NCBI GenBank assembly: GCA_964537965.1
Contig: CAZIDB010000103.1
Location: forward strand, 1-16,350
DNA: 16,350 bases
Direction: 5' to 3'
Source: SURF-24 sp964537965
GTDB lineage: Bacteria; Bacteroidota; Ignavibacteria; Ignavibacteriales; SURF-24
Part shown: positions 1 to 6,688 of the stretch, piece after piece
Position numbering within the stretch: position 1 is the stretch's first letter
Layout of the letters: every line of letters begins with the position of its first letter
Made by a program: the position numbers and the translations under genes
Notes under the pieces: generated by a model
Database searches by the model: none
What the model saw: the letters and a program-made list of their open reading frames with translations, nothing else
What the model was told of the DNA's origin: nothing

Positions 1-876
1 GAATCCTTTATCTAAAAGTCCATTTTTGTAAAGTATATGAGGATCAATAATTTTTATTAATTCAGTTAAGTTTAAATCAGCATCAGCCGTAAATCCACCA
101 GCTTTTTCGATTACACTTTTTAAGGTAGTACTATTCTTTGTTATTGGAATATATCCTGGCCTGTTTACCTCTCCAATAACGAGTACTTTAAATTCTTTTC
201 TGTTCGTTTCGTCCGCTAATACTCGAATTCTATCACCTATTTTAAGCTCAATATTATCTTTTACTTTTACAGTAATACTCTGATCTTTTGTACCATCATA
301 ACTCAACCTGTTGATTTCAACTTCATTTACATTTTCGTAGGCTTTATTAAGTCCTCCGGCAAATAAAAGTGCATCAGATAATTTATCACCAGCTACAAAC
401 TGAAATTTAATCGGTCTATTTACTGCCCCATCAATCGAAATAAAGTTTCTTGCTAAGTCAAGTTGAGGAAAAATAAGGACATCATCATTCTTTAAATAAG
501 GATTAAATTTGAAATCCCCCGATACCCTGAATTTTTCTAAGTCAATAATAACATCTTTATCATTTATTCTTTTTAAAACTATATCACGTTGTGCAAAATT
601 CTGGAGTTTTGCCTGCATCTCTTCCAGTTCATTTTTATCCTTTACACTACCAAGTAACTGAGCTTTATAACCATTATAAATTCTTGTAACGAATTGATCA
701 ACTCTTTCGAACGGTGAGGCAGGAAAAGAACCGTTTACTATAAAAGGACCACCAATAGTTACACTAATGGAATTTTCTGCAAGAGATGTCATAGATTTAT
801 CTCTTGAGGTTTCCTGGCTAAACATAACAGCAGGGAGCAATACAATTGCTAAAAATAATTTAATCTTATACATCAT
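1..876 (-). CDS. SLBB-domain secreted protein, polysaccharide-export-like (C-terminus cut by window edge)
   Basis: The reading frame stays open from an ATG-ATG pair at 876 to the window edge, giving 292 residues with no stop. Residues 1-20 form a signal peptide (basic MMYKIK, hydrophobic LFLAIVLLPAVMF, then SQ), so the protein is exported. Two soluble-ligand-binding beta-grasp (SLBB) repeats are visible. One is near residues 146-190 (FISIDGAVNRP, then LSDALLFAGGL). The other is near 230-275 (VLVIGEVNRPGYIP, then LKSVIEKAGGFT). A weaker related segment lies near 40-65 (GPFIVNGSFPASPF). Such repeats occur in outer-membrane polysaccharide export proteins of the Wza type and in other envelope proteins. 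The part seen lacks an obvious Poly_export N-terminal signature, so the exact role is uncertain. Either ATG could be the start; no Shine-Dalgarno sequence is visible. It lies 61 bases after panC and may have its own promoter. Confidence 0.75.
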   Translation of the reverse strand, partial: MMYKIKLFLAIVLLPAVMFSQETSRDKSMTSLAENSISVTIGGPFIVNGSFPASPFERVDQFVTRIYNGYKAQLLGSVKDKNELEEMQAKLQNFAQRDIVLKRINDKDVIIDLEKFRVSGDFKFNPYLKNDDVLIFPQLDLARNFISIDGAVNRPIKFQFVAGDKLSDALLFAGGLNKAYENVNEVEINRLSYDGTKDQSITVKVKDNIELKIGDRIRVLADETNRKEFKVLVIGEVNRPGYIPITKNSTTLKSVIEKAGGFTADADLNLTELIKIIDPHILYKNGLLDKGF

Positions 877-901
877 AAAATTTGTTTTTGAAAATTGATG
901 C

Positions 902-932
902 TAAATTTAATAAAGTATGCCTTAAAACAAAA
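902..932 (-). promoter_or_regulatory. Candidate Bacteroidota-type promoter for the SLBB gene
   Basis: Between the panC stop and the SLBB gene start, the minus strand has TTTTG (928-932), 18 bases, then TAAATTTA (902-909). This resembles the TTTG / TAnnTTTG promoter of Bacteroidota, with the last base off and spacing slightly short. It lies about 26 bases before the first ATG. In AT-rich DNA such a match can arise by chance. Confidence 0.3.
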
Positions 933-937
933 GGGAA

Positions 938-1768
938 TTAAACTTGTACAAGGATATTATCTATTAACCGGGTTTTACCTATCCTGCATGCAATTAAAAT
1001 GTAATATTCATTGCCGCCTTCAATAAAATCCGGCTCAGTAAAATAAAAAGCATTTACAATCCGGATGTAATCAATCTTTGCTGATTTTATTCCACCGATC
1101 ATAATTCTCATATTATCAATTATTACCTGTGGATTCATCTCCTTACCTTCAATCAGTTTCTCTCCATATTTCAATGCGCGATAAAGAATCAATGCATCTT
1201 CTCTTTCCTGTTTACTTAAGTAAACATTCCTTGAACTCATTGCCAATCCATCCGGTTCGCGAATAATCGGAGCTATAATTATGTTAACCGGAAATTTCAG
1301 ATCATTCACCATCCTTTTTATTACTGCAGCTTGCTGAGCATCTTTTTGTCCAAATACGGCAACATCCGGAAGAACAGAATTAAATAAAATGCTAACAACA
1401 GTGGTCACTCCTCTAAAATGTGTAGGGCGGAATTCTCCTTCCTGTTTCTTTGTAATCTCTTCTACTTCTACGTAAGTCTGATAATTAAACTGATAAATTT
1501 CATTTGAATCCGGCATAAATACAGCATCAACATTTAAGGATTTGAGCAACTCAAGATCCCTTGCTTCATCTCTCGGATATTTATTAAAATCCTCTGTAGG
1601 ACCAAACTGGGTAGGATTAACAAATATCGAGACAATAACAATATCACTTTTTTCTTTAGCTATTTTAACCAATGAAAGATGACCATCATGCAGATATCCC
1701 ATTGTTGGAACAAAACCTATCTTCTTCCCTTCTCTTTTCAATTGAATTGAGAAGTTCTGCATATCTTC
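938..1768 (-). CDS. panC: Pantothenate synthetase PanC (5' end lies beyond an assembly gap)
   Basis: PanC condenses pantoate and beta-alanine, using ATP through a pantoyl-adenylate, to make pantothenate for coenzyme A. The visible sequence carries the family motifs: VPTMGYLHDGH (HIGH-like nucleotide-binding motif), SIFVNPTQFGP, FGQKDAQQ with the conserved Lys, and AMSSRNVYL (KMSKS-like loop), ending with ARLIDN-like TRLIDNILV. The usual RPGHF reads RPTHF. The first ATG in this piece is at 1762 (274 residues), but the frame runs on into the N gap. Joining the 55-base identical gap flanks adds codons from 1924-1944 and gives MKIITKVED before that Met, for 283 residues. The HxGH histidines then fall at 34 and 37, as in E. 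coli PanC. The restored start codon reads ATC and has a good ribosome site before it. It is the first gene after accD and the palindromic repeat. Confidence 0.95.
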   Translation of the reverse strand, partial: EDMQNFSIQLKREGKKIGFVPTMGYLHDGHLSLVKIAKEKSDIVIVSIFVNPTQFGPTEDFNKYPRDEARDLELLKSLNVDAVFMPDSNEIYQFNYQTYVEVEEITKKQEGEFRPTHFRGVTTVVSILFNSVLPDVAVFGQKDAQQAAVIKRMVNDLKFPVNIIIAPIIREPDGLAMSSRNVYLSKQEREDALILYRALKYGEKLIEGKEMNPQVIIDNMRIMIGGIKSAKIDYIRIVNAFYFTEPDFIEGGNEYYILIACRIGKTRLIDNILVQV

Positions 1769-1868
1769 NNNNNNNNNNNNNNNNNNNNNNNNNNNNNNNN
1801 NNNNNNNNNNNNNNNNNNNNNNNNNNNNNNNNNNNNNNNNNNNNNNNNNNNNNNNNNNNNNNNNNNNN
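1769..1868. other. Assembly gap of exactly 100 N
   Basis: The run of N is exactly 100 bases, the usual placeholder for a scaffold gap of unknown size. The 55 bases on its left (1714-1768) are identical to the 55 on its right (1869-1923), so the two contig ends overlap. The most likely true sequence has no gap and only one copy of the 55 bases. Confidence 0.95.
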
Positions 1869-1923
1869 AACCTATCTTCTTCCCTTCTCTTTTCAATTGA
1901 ATTGAGAAGTTCTGCATATCTTC
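1869..1923. repeat. Artefactual second copy of the 55-base gap flank (panC 5' coding sequence)
   Basis: These 55 bases repeat 1714-1768 without a mismatch and are bounded by N on one side of each copy. Both copies encode the same PanC residues, starting from the codons before MQNFSIQL. A real tandem duplication cut off at exactly the gap edges is far less likely than an unmerged k-mer-length overlap between contigs. Any gene called across this stretch on the plus strand is spurious. Confidence 0.9.
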
Positions 1924-1941
1924 AACTTTGGTAATTATTTT

Positions 1942-1960
1942 GATCTCTCACCTCTTAATT
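1942..1960 (-). promoter_or_regulatory. panC: Ribosome-binding site and putative ATC start codon of panC
   Basis: On the minus strand AAGAGGTGAGAG is followed directly by ATC (1942-1944) and AAA ATA ATT ACC, in frame with PanC after the gap is collapsed. The GAGGTGA core and its 5-6 base spacing make a good Shine-Dalgarno site. An in-frame TGA lies two codons before ATC (1948-1950), so translation cannot start further upstream. The later in-frame ATG at 1762 has no such site. Confidence 0.6.
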
Positions 1961-2034
1961 GAACACGGATTTATATGATCATTATGATTCCTTATGATCA
2001 TAAAAAATCTTAACAATCATAATGATCCGCGTTC
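1961..2034. repeat. Long imperfect palindrome in the accD-panC gap
   Basis: The right arm (2015-2034) is AATCATAATG then ATCCGCGTTC. Its reverse complement matches the left arm in 19 of 20 bases if nine bases (1971-1979) are skipped: GAACACGGAT at 1961-1970 and CATTATGATT at 1980-1989. Inside and between the arms, TTATGAT-type units recur about every 10 bases. The stem has no T-run after it on the minus strand, so it is not a standard terminator. Its form suggests a dispersed palindromic intergenic repeat. It could still affect mRNA stability between accD and panC. Confidence 0.65.
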
Positions 2035-2040
2035 TATTTT

Positions 2041-2880
2041 TTATGTCATCAATCCGAGTATAGTAGATATTTTGTTTTTCATTTCTTTACGATGAACAAT
2101 AAAATCCACAAATCCATTTTCAAGTAAGAATTCTGAAGTCTGGAATCCTTCCGGCAAATCTCTTCCGATAGTTTGTTTAATAACCCTTGGTCCTGCAAAA
2201 CCGATTAACGCTTTGGGTTCAGCAATAATAACATCTCCAAGCATTGCAAAACTTGCAGTCACACCACCTGTAGTAGGATCGGTTAAAACTGAAATGAAAG
2301 GAATTTTTTCATCAGCAAGCCTGGCTAAGTAAGAACTTGTTTTAGCCATTTGCATAAGAGATAATACACCTTCCATCATTCTTGCCCCACCGCTTTGAGA
2401 AATAATTATCATAGGAATCTTATTCTTTATCGCTCTGCCGATTGCCCTTGATATTTTTTCACCAACCACCGAACCCATGCTACCGCCAATGAAACTAAAA
2501 TCCATACAAGCAAAAGAAATATCGTGACCATTTAATTTACCAATACCGGTTCTTACTGCATCATTTAGTTCATTCTTTTTAATTGCAGAATTAATTCTGT
2601 CACTGTATTTCTTTGTATCAACAAAATCGAGAGGATCAGCGGATATTATTTTGCGATCAGTTTCCTTAAATGTACCATCGTCAAAAAGAATTGAAATATA
2701 TTCTTTGCTTCCAATTCTGAAATGATGGTCACATTTAGTGCAGGTAAAAAAATTCACTTCAAGTGATTTCTTATGAATGACTTCATTGCAAGTAGGACAT
2801 TTTTCCCAGAGCCCGTCAGGAAATTCTTTTTTAATACTATCTTCAGCTATTTTACTTGCAGATCTTCTAAACCAGGCCAT
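2041..2880 (-). CDS. accD: Acetyl-CoA carboxylase carboxyltransferase subunit beta
   Basis: AccD is the beta half of the carboxyltransferase, which with AccA moves CO2 from carboxybiotin to acetyl-CoA to make malonyl-CoA for fatty-acid synthesis. At 279 residues it is close to the family's usual 280-305. It begins MAWFRR, as is common in the family, and has a four-cysteine zinc ribbon at C28-C31 and C47-C50 (CPTC and CTKC). The crotonase-fold core shows FIGGSMGSVVGEKI, QSGGARMMEGVLSLMQMAK and DPTTGGVTASFAMLGD, which form the acyl-CoA and oxyanion region. The start ATG overlaps the stop of the DUF1573 gene by one base (TGATG), so the two are probably translationally coupled. No accA is in the window. 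Confidence 0.97.
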   Translation of the reverse strand: MAWFRRSASKIAEDSIKKEFPDGLWEKCPTCNEVIHKKSLEVNFFTCTKCDHHFRIGSKEYISILFDDGTFKETDRKIISADPLDFVDTKKYSDRINSAIKKNELNDAVRTGIGKLNGHDISFACMDFSFIGGSMGSVVGEKISRAIGRAIKNKIPMIIISQSGGARMMEGVLSLMQMAKTSSYLARLADEKIPFISVLTDPTTGGVTASFAMLGDVIIAEPKALIGFAGPRVIKQTIGRDLPEGFQTSEFLLENGFVDFIVHRKEMKNKISTILGLMT

Positions 2881-3602
2881 CAGTTTACTTTCTTTGTCTG
2901 AACATCAGCACTAATTACTATTGTCGGATTCGGTGTTATACTATCGTTTGTATAAAGTGTAACTGTTTTACTTATTTTTCCACTCTTGTTGTTTGAATCG
3001 AATTCGATTTTAAGATTACCTGATTCTCCGGGTTTAATTGTTTTGCCACTTACAACAGCAGCAGTACATCCGCATGATGATTTTACATCTTTAATTACAA
3101 GATCACTATTACCGGCATTTTTAAAAGAAGCGGTCCATTCAACTACTTTACCTTCTTCGATAATACCAAAATCGTGGTTGCTATAAACAAACTGGATTCT
3201 TGCACCTTCTGGTTGAACACCAGTTACAGGGACTTCTATATCTGCTGTAAATGAAAGCCTGAGTTCAGGTGTTTCCTTATCATTTGAAGTAACATAAACA
3301 TACTTCTGCTGATGTCCTTTTCTGCCTTTTGAGTCGAAGGTAACATAAATTTTTGTGTTCTCACCCGGAAGTAATGAGGTCTTTTCCGGTTTAACCACAG
3401 TACAACCGCAACCTGCTCTTACATCTTTTATTTTAAGAGTATCTCCACCATTGTTAAGAATAATAAACTCATGTGAGACAACAGCACCCTGAGTAATCTT
3501 TCCAAATTCATAATTAGTGACTGTGGCAGATATTTTTGGTCCGATTATCTGCGAACAGGATACAATTGTAAATAAAAAAATGAATAATGCTAATTTTTTC
3601 AT
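2880..3602 (-). CDS. DUF1573 lipoprotein with two domains
   Basis: Residues 1-16 form a lipoprotein signal, with a basic start MKK, a hydrophobic core and the lipobox IVSC. The product is therefore probably lipidated at Cys16 and anchored in the envelope. Two DUF1573 repeats follow. The first spans roughly 25-125 (FGKITQGAVVSHEF and RAGCGCTVV). The second spans roughly 138-235 (FGIIEEGKVVEW and KSSCGCTAA). Each repeat has the paired-cysteine CGC signature and an immunoglobulin-like strand pattern. The family is common in Bacteroidota and relatives and its biochemical role is not established. The start has AAGG seven bases upstream. It lies three bases after tsaB and overlaps accD by one base, so it belongs to the run but has no clear functional link to either neighbour. 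Confidence 0.85.
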   Translation of the reverse strand: MKKLALFIFLFTIVSCSQIIGPKISATVTNYEFGKITQGAVVSHEFIILNNGGDTLKIKDVRAGCGCTVVKPEKTSLLPGENTKIYVTFDSKGRKGHQQKYVYVTSNDKETPELRLSFTADIEVPVTGVQPEGARIQFVYSNHDFGIIEEGKVVEWTASFKNAGNSDLVIKDVKSSCGCTAAVVSGKTIKPGESGNLKIEFDSNNKSGKISKTVTLYTNDSITPNPTIVISADVQTKKVN

Positions 3603-3605
3603 ATT

Positions 3606-4298
3606 CTACCTTACGATAAAATTCTTTAAATAGTTTGGTTCCAGAAAATCATAGTCAAAAGTTAATAAATCTTTACCAAATTTATTTATTTTATTATAAT
3701 GATTGGCCCACCGGCAAATCCAAACCGGGTTTGGATGAGCAATTTCTACTTTAATTTTTTCAGTACCATTTTCAAGATTAATATTGCCAAACATCAAATC
3801 AATACCATCCAGATCCATAATAAGATTAATTCTTTCGATTACTCTGATATCATCAATAATTTTGTAACCTTGCTCCCCATTTGCATATTTACCGATGTAA
3901 ACTTCTTCATTATTCACTTTGCTGCAAATAGCAAAACTACCTTTCACCGGGAATGTGCTTACTATCTGAAATGCCATCGCATCAAAAGTCGGTACAGGAA
4001 TGATAGGTTTGTTTGCACCAAATGCCAATCCTTTGGCAACAGACATTCCAATTCTCAACCCAGTAAAAGAACCTGGTCCGGCTGATACGGCAATCGCAGA
4101 AATTTCATCAAGATTGGTATTACACAATTCAAGTACTTTGGAAATAATCTCAAGAATTTTTTCCGAATGAATATTTTTAATGTTAAGTGAAATCTCTGCA
4201 AACTTCTTTTCATCAAAATATACAGCAGCGCCACACAAATCACCTGAAGTTTCAATTCCAAGCACGGGCAATACTTTTTGTTCATCTATCTTTTTCAT
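3606..4298 (-). CDS. tsaB: tRNA threonylcarbamoyladenosine biosynthesis protein TsaB
   Basis: TsaB (YeaZ) is the non-catalytic ASKHA-fold partner that supports TsaD in adding threonylcarbamoyl to A37 of ANN-decoding tRNAs, in the cytoplasm. The 230-residue protein shows VLGIETSG near residues 12-19, the phosphate-binding-type strand, then HSEKILEII near 44-52. The family hallmark SAGPGSFTGLRIGMSVAKGLA follows at 72-92. Length fits bacterial TsaB (about 220-240). The ATG directly follows the mutL stop (TAAATG), so coupling to mutL translation is likely. Three bases separate its TAG from the DUF1573 gene. No tsaC, tsaD or tsaE is in the window. Confidence 0.94.
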   Translation of the reverse strand: MKKIDEQKVLPVLGIETSGDLCGAAVYFDEKKFAEISLNIKNIHSEKILEIISKVLELCNTNLDEISAIAVSAGPGSFTGLRIGMSVAKGLAFGANKPIIPVPTFDAMAFQIVSTFPVKGSFAICSKVNNEEVYIGKYANGEQGYKIIDDIRVIERINLIMDLDGIDLMFGNINLENGTEKIKVEIAHPNPVWICRWANHYNKINKFGKDLLTFDYDFLEPNYLKNFIVR

Positions 4299-6167
4299 TT
4301 ATGATGTTCTTCCAAATCTCTTATCAAATTCATCCAAAGGAATTTTAATTATTACCGGTCTGCCGTGCGGGCAAACATAAGGAACCGAGGTAGCAAAAAG
4401 CTGATCTACCAATAAACGCATTTCCCTTTCGGTTAATGCATCACCTGCTTTTATTGCAGCTTTGCATGCAAAAGACTTGGCAAGATTATCCTGTTCATCA
4501 ATTCCCTTTTCGGTTTCATTTTTTTTGTACTCATGTAAAATATCCATTAGAACTTCTTCTTCCTGACCAAGCTTAACATCCTGAGGTACACCGTCAATAA
4601 CTACTGTATCAGTTCCAAAGAATTTAATTTCAAAACCAAGTTTTGTAAGATATGGCTGAAGTTCTTTTAACAAACCAATATCACCCGGATCTACTTTAAT
4701 AGTTTGAGAGAAAAGTAATTGCTGCGAGAAAGGCATATTTGCCTTAAAAGCTCTCTGTGCTTTCTCATATAAAATTCTTTCATGAGCCACGTGCTGGTCA
4801 ATTATCATTAAACCGCTTCTAATTTGCGAAAGGATATATTTATTGTGAAGCTGAATTATAAACGGAATCTCCTGGTTAGCAGCCGGGCTTTTAGATACTA
4901 CATTATTATTCTCTTCAGGAATAATTTTTCTTTCAAGCGGTGAATCAACTACAACCTGAGGCGCAGAATTTTTAATCTCAGGATTAAGCGAACCGAAAAT
5001 TAAATCAATTTCGTTATCACTAAATGCAGACTTTTTAAAATCGTGTCTTGGTCTGCCGGAAGAAACTTCATCAAAATATTTCTTCCTGTTCTCAGCAAAA
5101 TCTTTTTCCCTTGAAGTTTCAAGAGTCATTTTATCATCTTCACCGTTTGAAGAAAGCGCTGCTGCCGGTACAAGATCAGAAGTTGCAATTGCTTTTCTTA
5201 TTACCGAATAAACAAATGAATAAATATCTTTTTCATCATCAAACTTAACTTCTAGTTTGGAAGGATGAACATTTATATCAATTCTTTTGGTATCAAGCTT
5301 AAGGAATAAAACAAAGAATGGATAATCACCCCGTTCAAGCAGATGTTCGTAGGCTTTAAATACTGCATGATTAATTTGTTTGCTTTGAACAAACCTGTTG
5401 TTTATAAATAAATACTGATCTCCTTTGTTCTTTTTAAGGAAATTAGGTTTTGCAGTGTAACCGTAAAGCGATAAAAATTCAGTCGGCTCATTTACTTCCA
5501 CAAGTACATCAAGAATATTATCTGCGTAAACCTGTTTAAGCCTGTCTTCAAAAGTACCCGGCATAAAATCGAAAATAAGGTCATCATCATTAAAGAATTT
5601 GAATCCAATTCCGGGCTGACTTAAAGATTCACGCTTGAATGTTTCAATTATATGTTTCAGTTCAGTCGAATCACTTTTCAGAAAATTTCGTCTTGCGGGA
5701 GTATTATAAAAAATATTTTTAACAGTAATGCTTGTTCCAACAGAGCATGAAACTTTTTCATTCTGAATATTTGTGCTGTCATCAATTTTTATAAGCGTAC
5801 CTATTTCATCAAATTCAGTTTTAGTTTTAATCTCAACCTGACTTATAGCAGAAATTGCATACAAAGCTTCTCCGCGGAATCCATATGAATTAATTGCATC
5901 CAGATCTTCAATAGAAAATATTTTACTTGTTGCGTGTCTTTGTACGCTTAGCATCGCATCTTCTTCGGACATACCCGAACCATCATCCACAACCTGGATA
6001 AAAGTTTTACCTGCACGTTTAATAATAAGTTCAATGTTCTTTGCACCGGCATCAATTGAATTTTCAATCAACTCTTTAACAACCGATTCAGGACGCTGAA
6101 CAACCTCACCTGCTGCAATTTTATTTGCGACATTTTCCGGTAATATTTTTATTCTGTCTTTACTCAT
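4299..6167 (-). CDS. mutL: DNA mismatch repair protein MutL, endonuclease type
   Basis: MutL links mismatch recognition by MutS to strand removal. The 622-residue protein has a complete N-terminal GHKL ATPase: ELIENSIDAG (motif I, N36), DDGSGM at 61-66, GFRGEAL at 96-102, and FYNTPARRNFLKS near 153-165. A low-complexity linker runs from about 330 to 430. The C-terminal dimerisation domain carries the metal-dependent nicking motifs. These are DQHVAHERILYE at 457-468 (the DQHA(X)2E(X)4E motif with Val for Ala), ACKAA at 567-571 and CPHGRP at 599-604. MutL of this type nicks DNA itself, so a MutH-independent system is expected. It sits 20 bases after folA and abuts tsaB. Confidence 0.97.
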   Translation of the reverse strand: MSKDRIKILPENVANKIAAGEVVQRPESVVKELIENSIDAGAKNIELIIKRAGKTFIQVVDDGSGMSEEDAMLSVQRHATSKIFSIEDLDAINSYGFRGEALYAISAISQVEIKTKTEFDEIGTLIKIDDSTNIQNEKVSCSVGTSITVKNIFYNTPARRNFLKSDSTELKHIIETFKRESLSQPGIGFKFFNDDDLIFDFMPGTFEDRLKQVYADNILDVLVEVNEPTEFLSLYGYTAKPNFLKKNKGDQYLFINNRFVQSKQINHAVFKAYEHLLERGDYPFFVLFLKLDTKRIDINVHPSKLEVKFDDEKDIYSFVYSVIRKAIATSDLVPAAALSSNGEDDKMTLETSREKDFAENRKKYFDEVSSGRPRHDFKKSAFSDNEIDLIFGSLNPEIKNSAPQVVVDSPLERKIIPEENNNVVSKSPAANQEIPFIIQLHNKYILSQIRSGLMIIDQHVAHERILYEKAQRAFKANMPFSQQLLFSQTIKVDPGDIGLLKELQPYLTKLGFEIKFFGTDTVVIDGVPQDVKLGQEEEVLMDILHEYKKNETEKGIDEQDNLAKSFACKAAIKAGDALTEREMRLLVDQLFATSVPYVCPHGRPVIIKIPLDEFDKRFGRTS

Positions 6168-6187
6168 TAAATTCTTTTCTTCAATTT

Positions 6188-6679
6188 TTAATTGAAATCT
6201 GTCTTTCTAATATAAGTTATTAAATTAAAATCATTATAGTTTTTAATTGTCTGGATGTTCCAGTCATTTTCGGATATCTGAGGAAAGAATACATCTCCTA
6301 TAAAACTATTCTTTATCCTTGATATTAGCATTATGTCCGCATCTTTAATTGCCTGACTAAAAATACTTCCTCCACCGATAATAAACACTCTGTCAGCTTT
6401 AAGATTCTCACGGCAAAATATATAAGCTTTTTCCAAAGAATTAAACACCATTATATCGTCACTTGCATAATTTTGAACTCCCCTTTTTGAAATTACAATA
6501 TTTTGCCTTCCCTCTAACGGCTTGCCAATCGATTCAAATGTTTTTCTGCCCATTATTACGGGATAACCATAAGTAGTATTTCTGAAATATCTTAATTCTT
6601 CTGCGGAATGCCACGGAATTTTTCCTTCAAATCCAATTGTATTGTCAGGTGCAAGAGCAGCAATAATTATTTTTTCCAA
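6188..6679 (-). CDS. folA: Dihydrofolate reductase (TTG start)
   Basis: DHFR reduces dihydrofolate to tetrahydrofolate with NADPH. The 163 residues match the family in length and show IIIAALAPDNTIGFEGKIPW at the start. The acidic substrate-binding residue is probably E28 in HSAEELRYF. MGRKTFESIGKPLEGRQNIV follows at 43-62 and the NADPH-binding FIIGGGSIFSQ at 99-109. The start is TTG (6677-6679). The next in-frame ATG is codon 43, which would remove the active site, so TTG is the sensible choice. An ATT two codons upstream cannot be excluded. No clear Shine-Dalgarno site precedes it. It starts nine bases after the sensor kinase stop, in the same frame as that gene. ThyX, encoded just upstream, does not itself produce dihydrofolate. 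Confidence 0.95.
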   Translation of the reverse strand: MEKIIIAALAPDNTIGFEGKIPWHSAEELRYFRNTTYGYPVIMGRKTFESIGKPLEGRQNIVISKRGVQNYASDDIMVFNSLEKAYIFCRENLKADRVFIIGGGSIFSQAIKDADIMLISRIKNSFIGDVFFPQISENDWNIQTIKNYNDFNLITYIRKTDFN

Positions 6680-6688
6680 TTGAATTGC

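Noticed and set aside
1672..1905. Plus-strand open frame running through the N gap
   Set aside because: It is antisense to panC, about half of it is N, and it depends on the duplicated gap flanks. It is an assembly artefact.
1961..2034. Reading the accD-panC palindrome as a Rho-independent terminator
   Set aside because: The T-run lies on the accD side on the plus strand. On the transcribed minus strand the stem is not followed by T residues.
2986..3186. Plus-strand open frames inside minus-strand genes (for example 2986-3186, 3699-4085, 7155-7565, 14346-14615)
   Set aside because: They are antisense shadows of well-supported genes, without ribosome sites or domain content.
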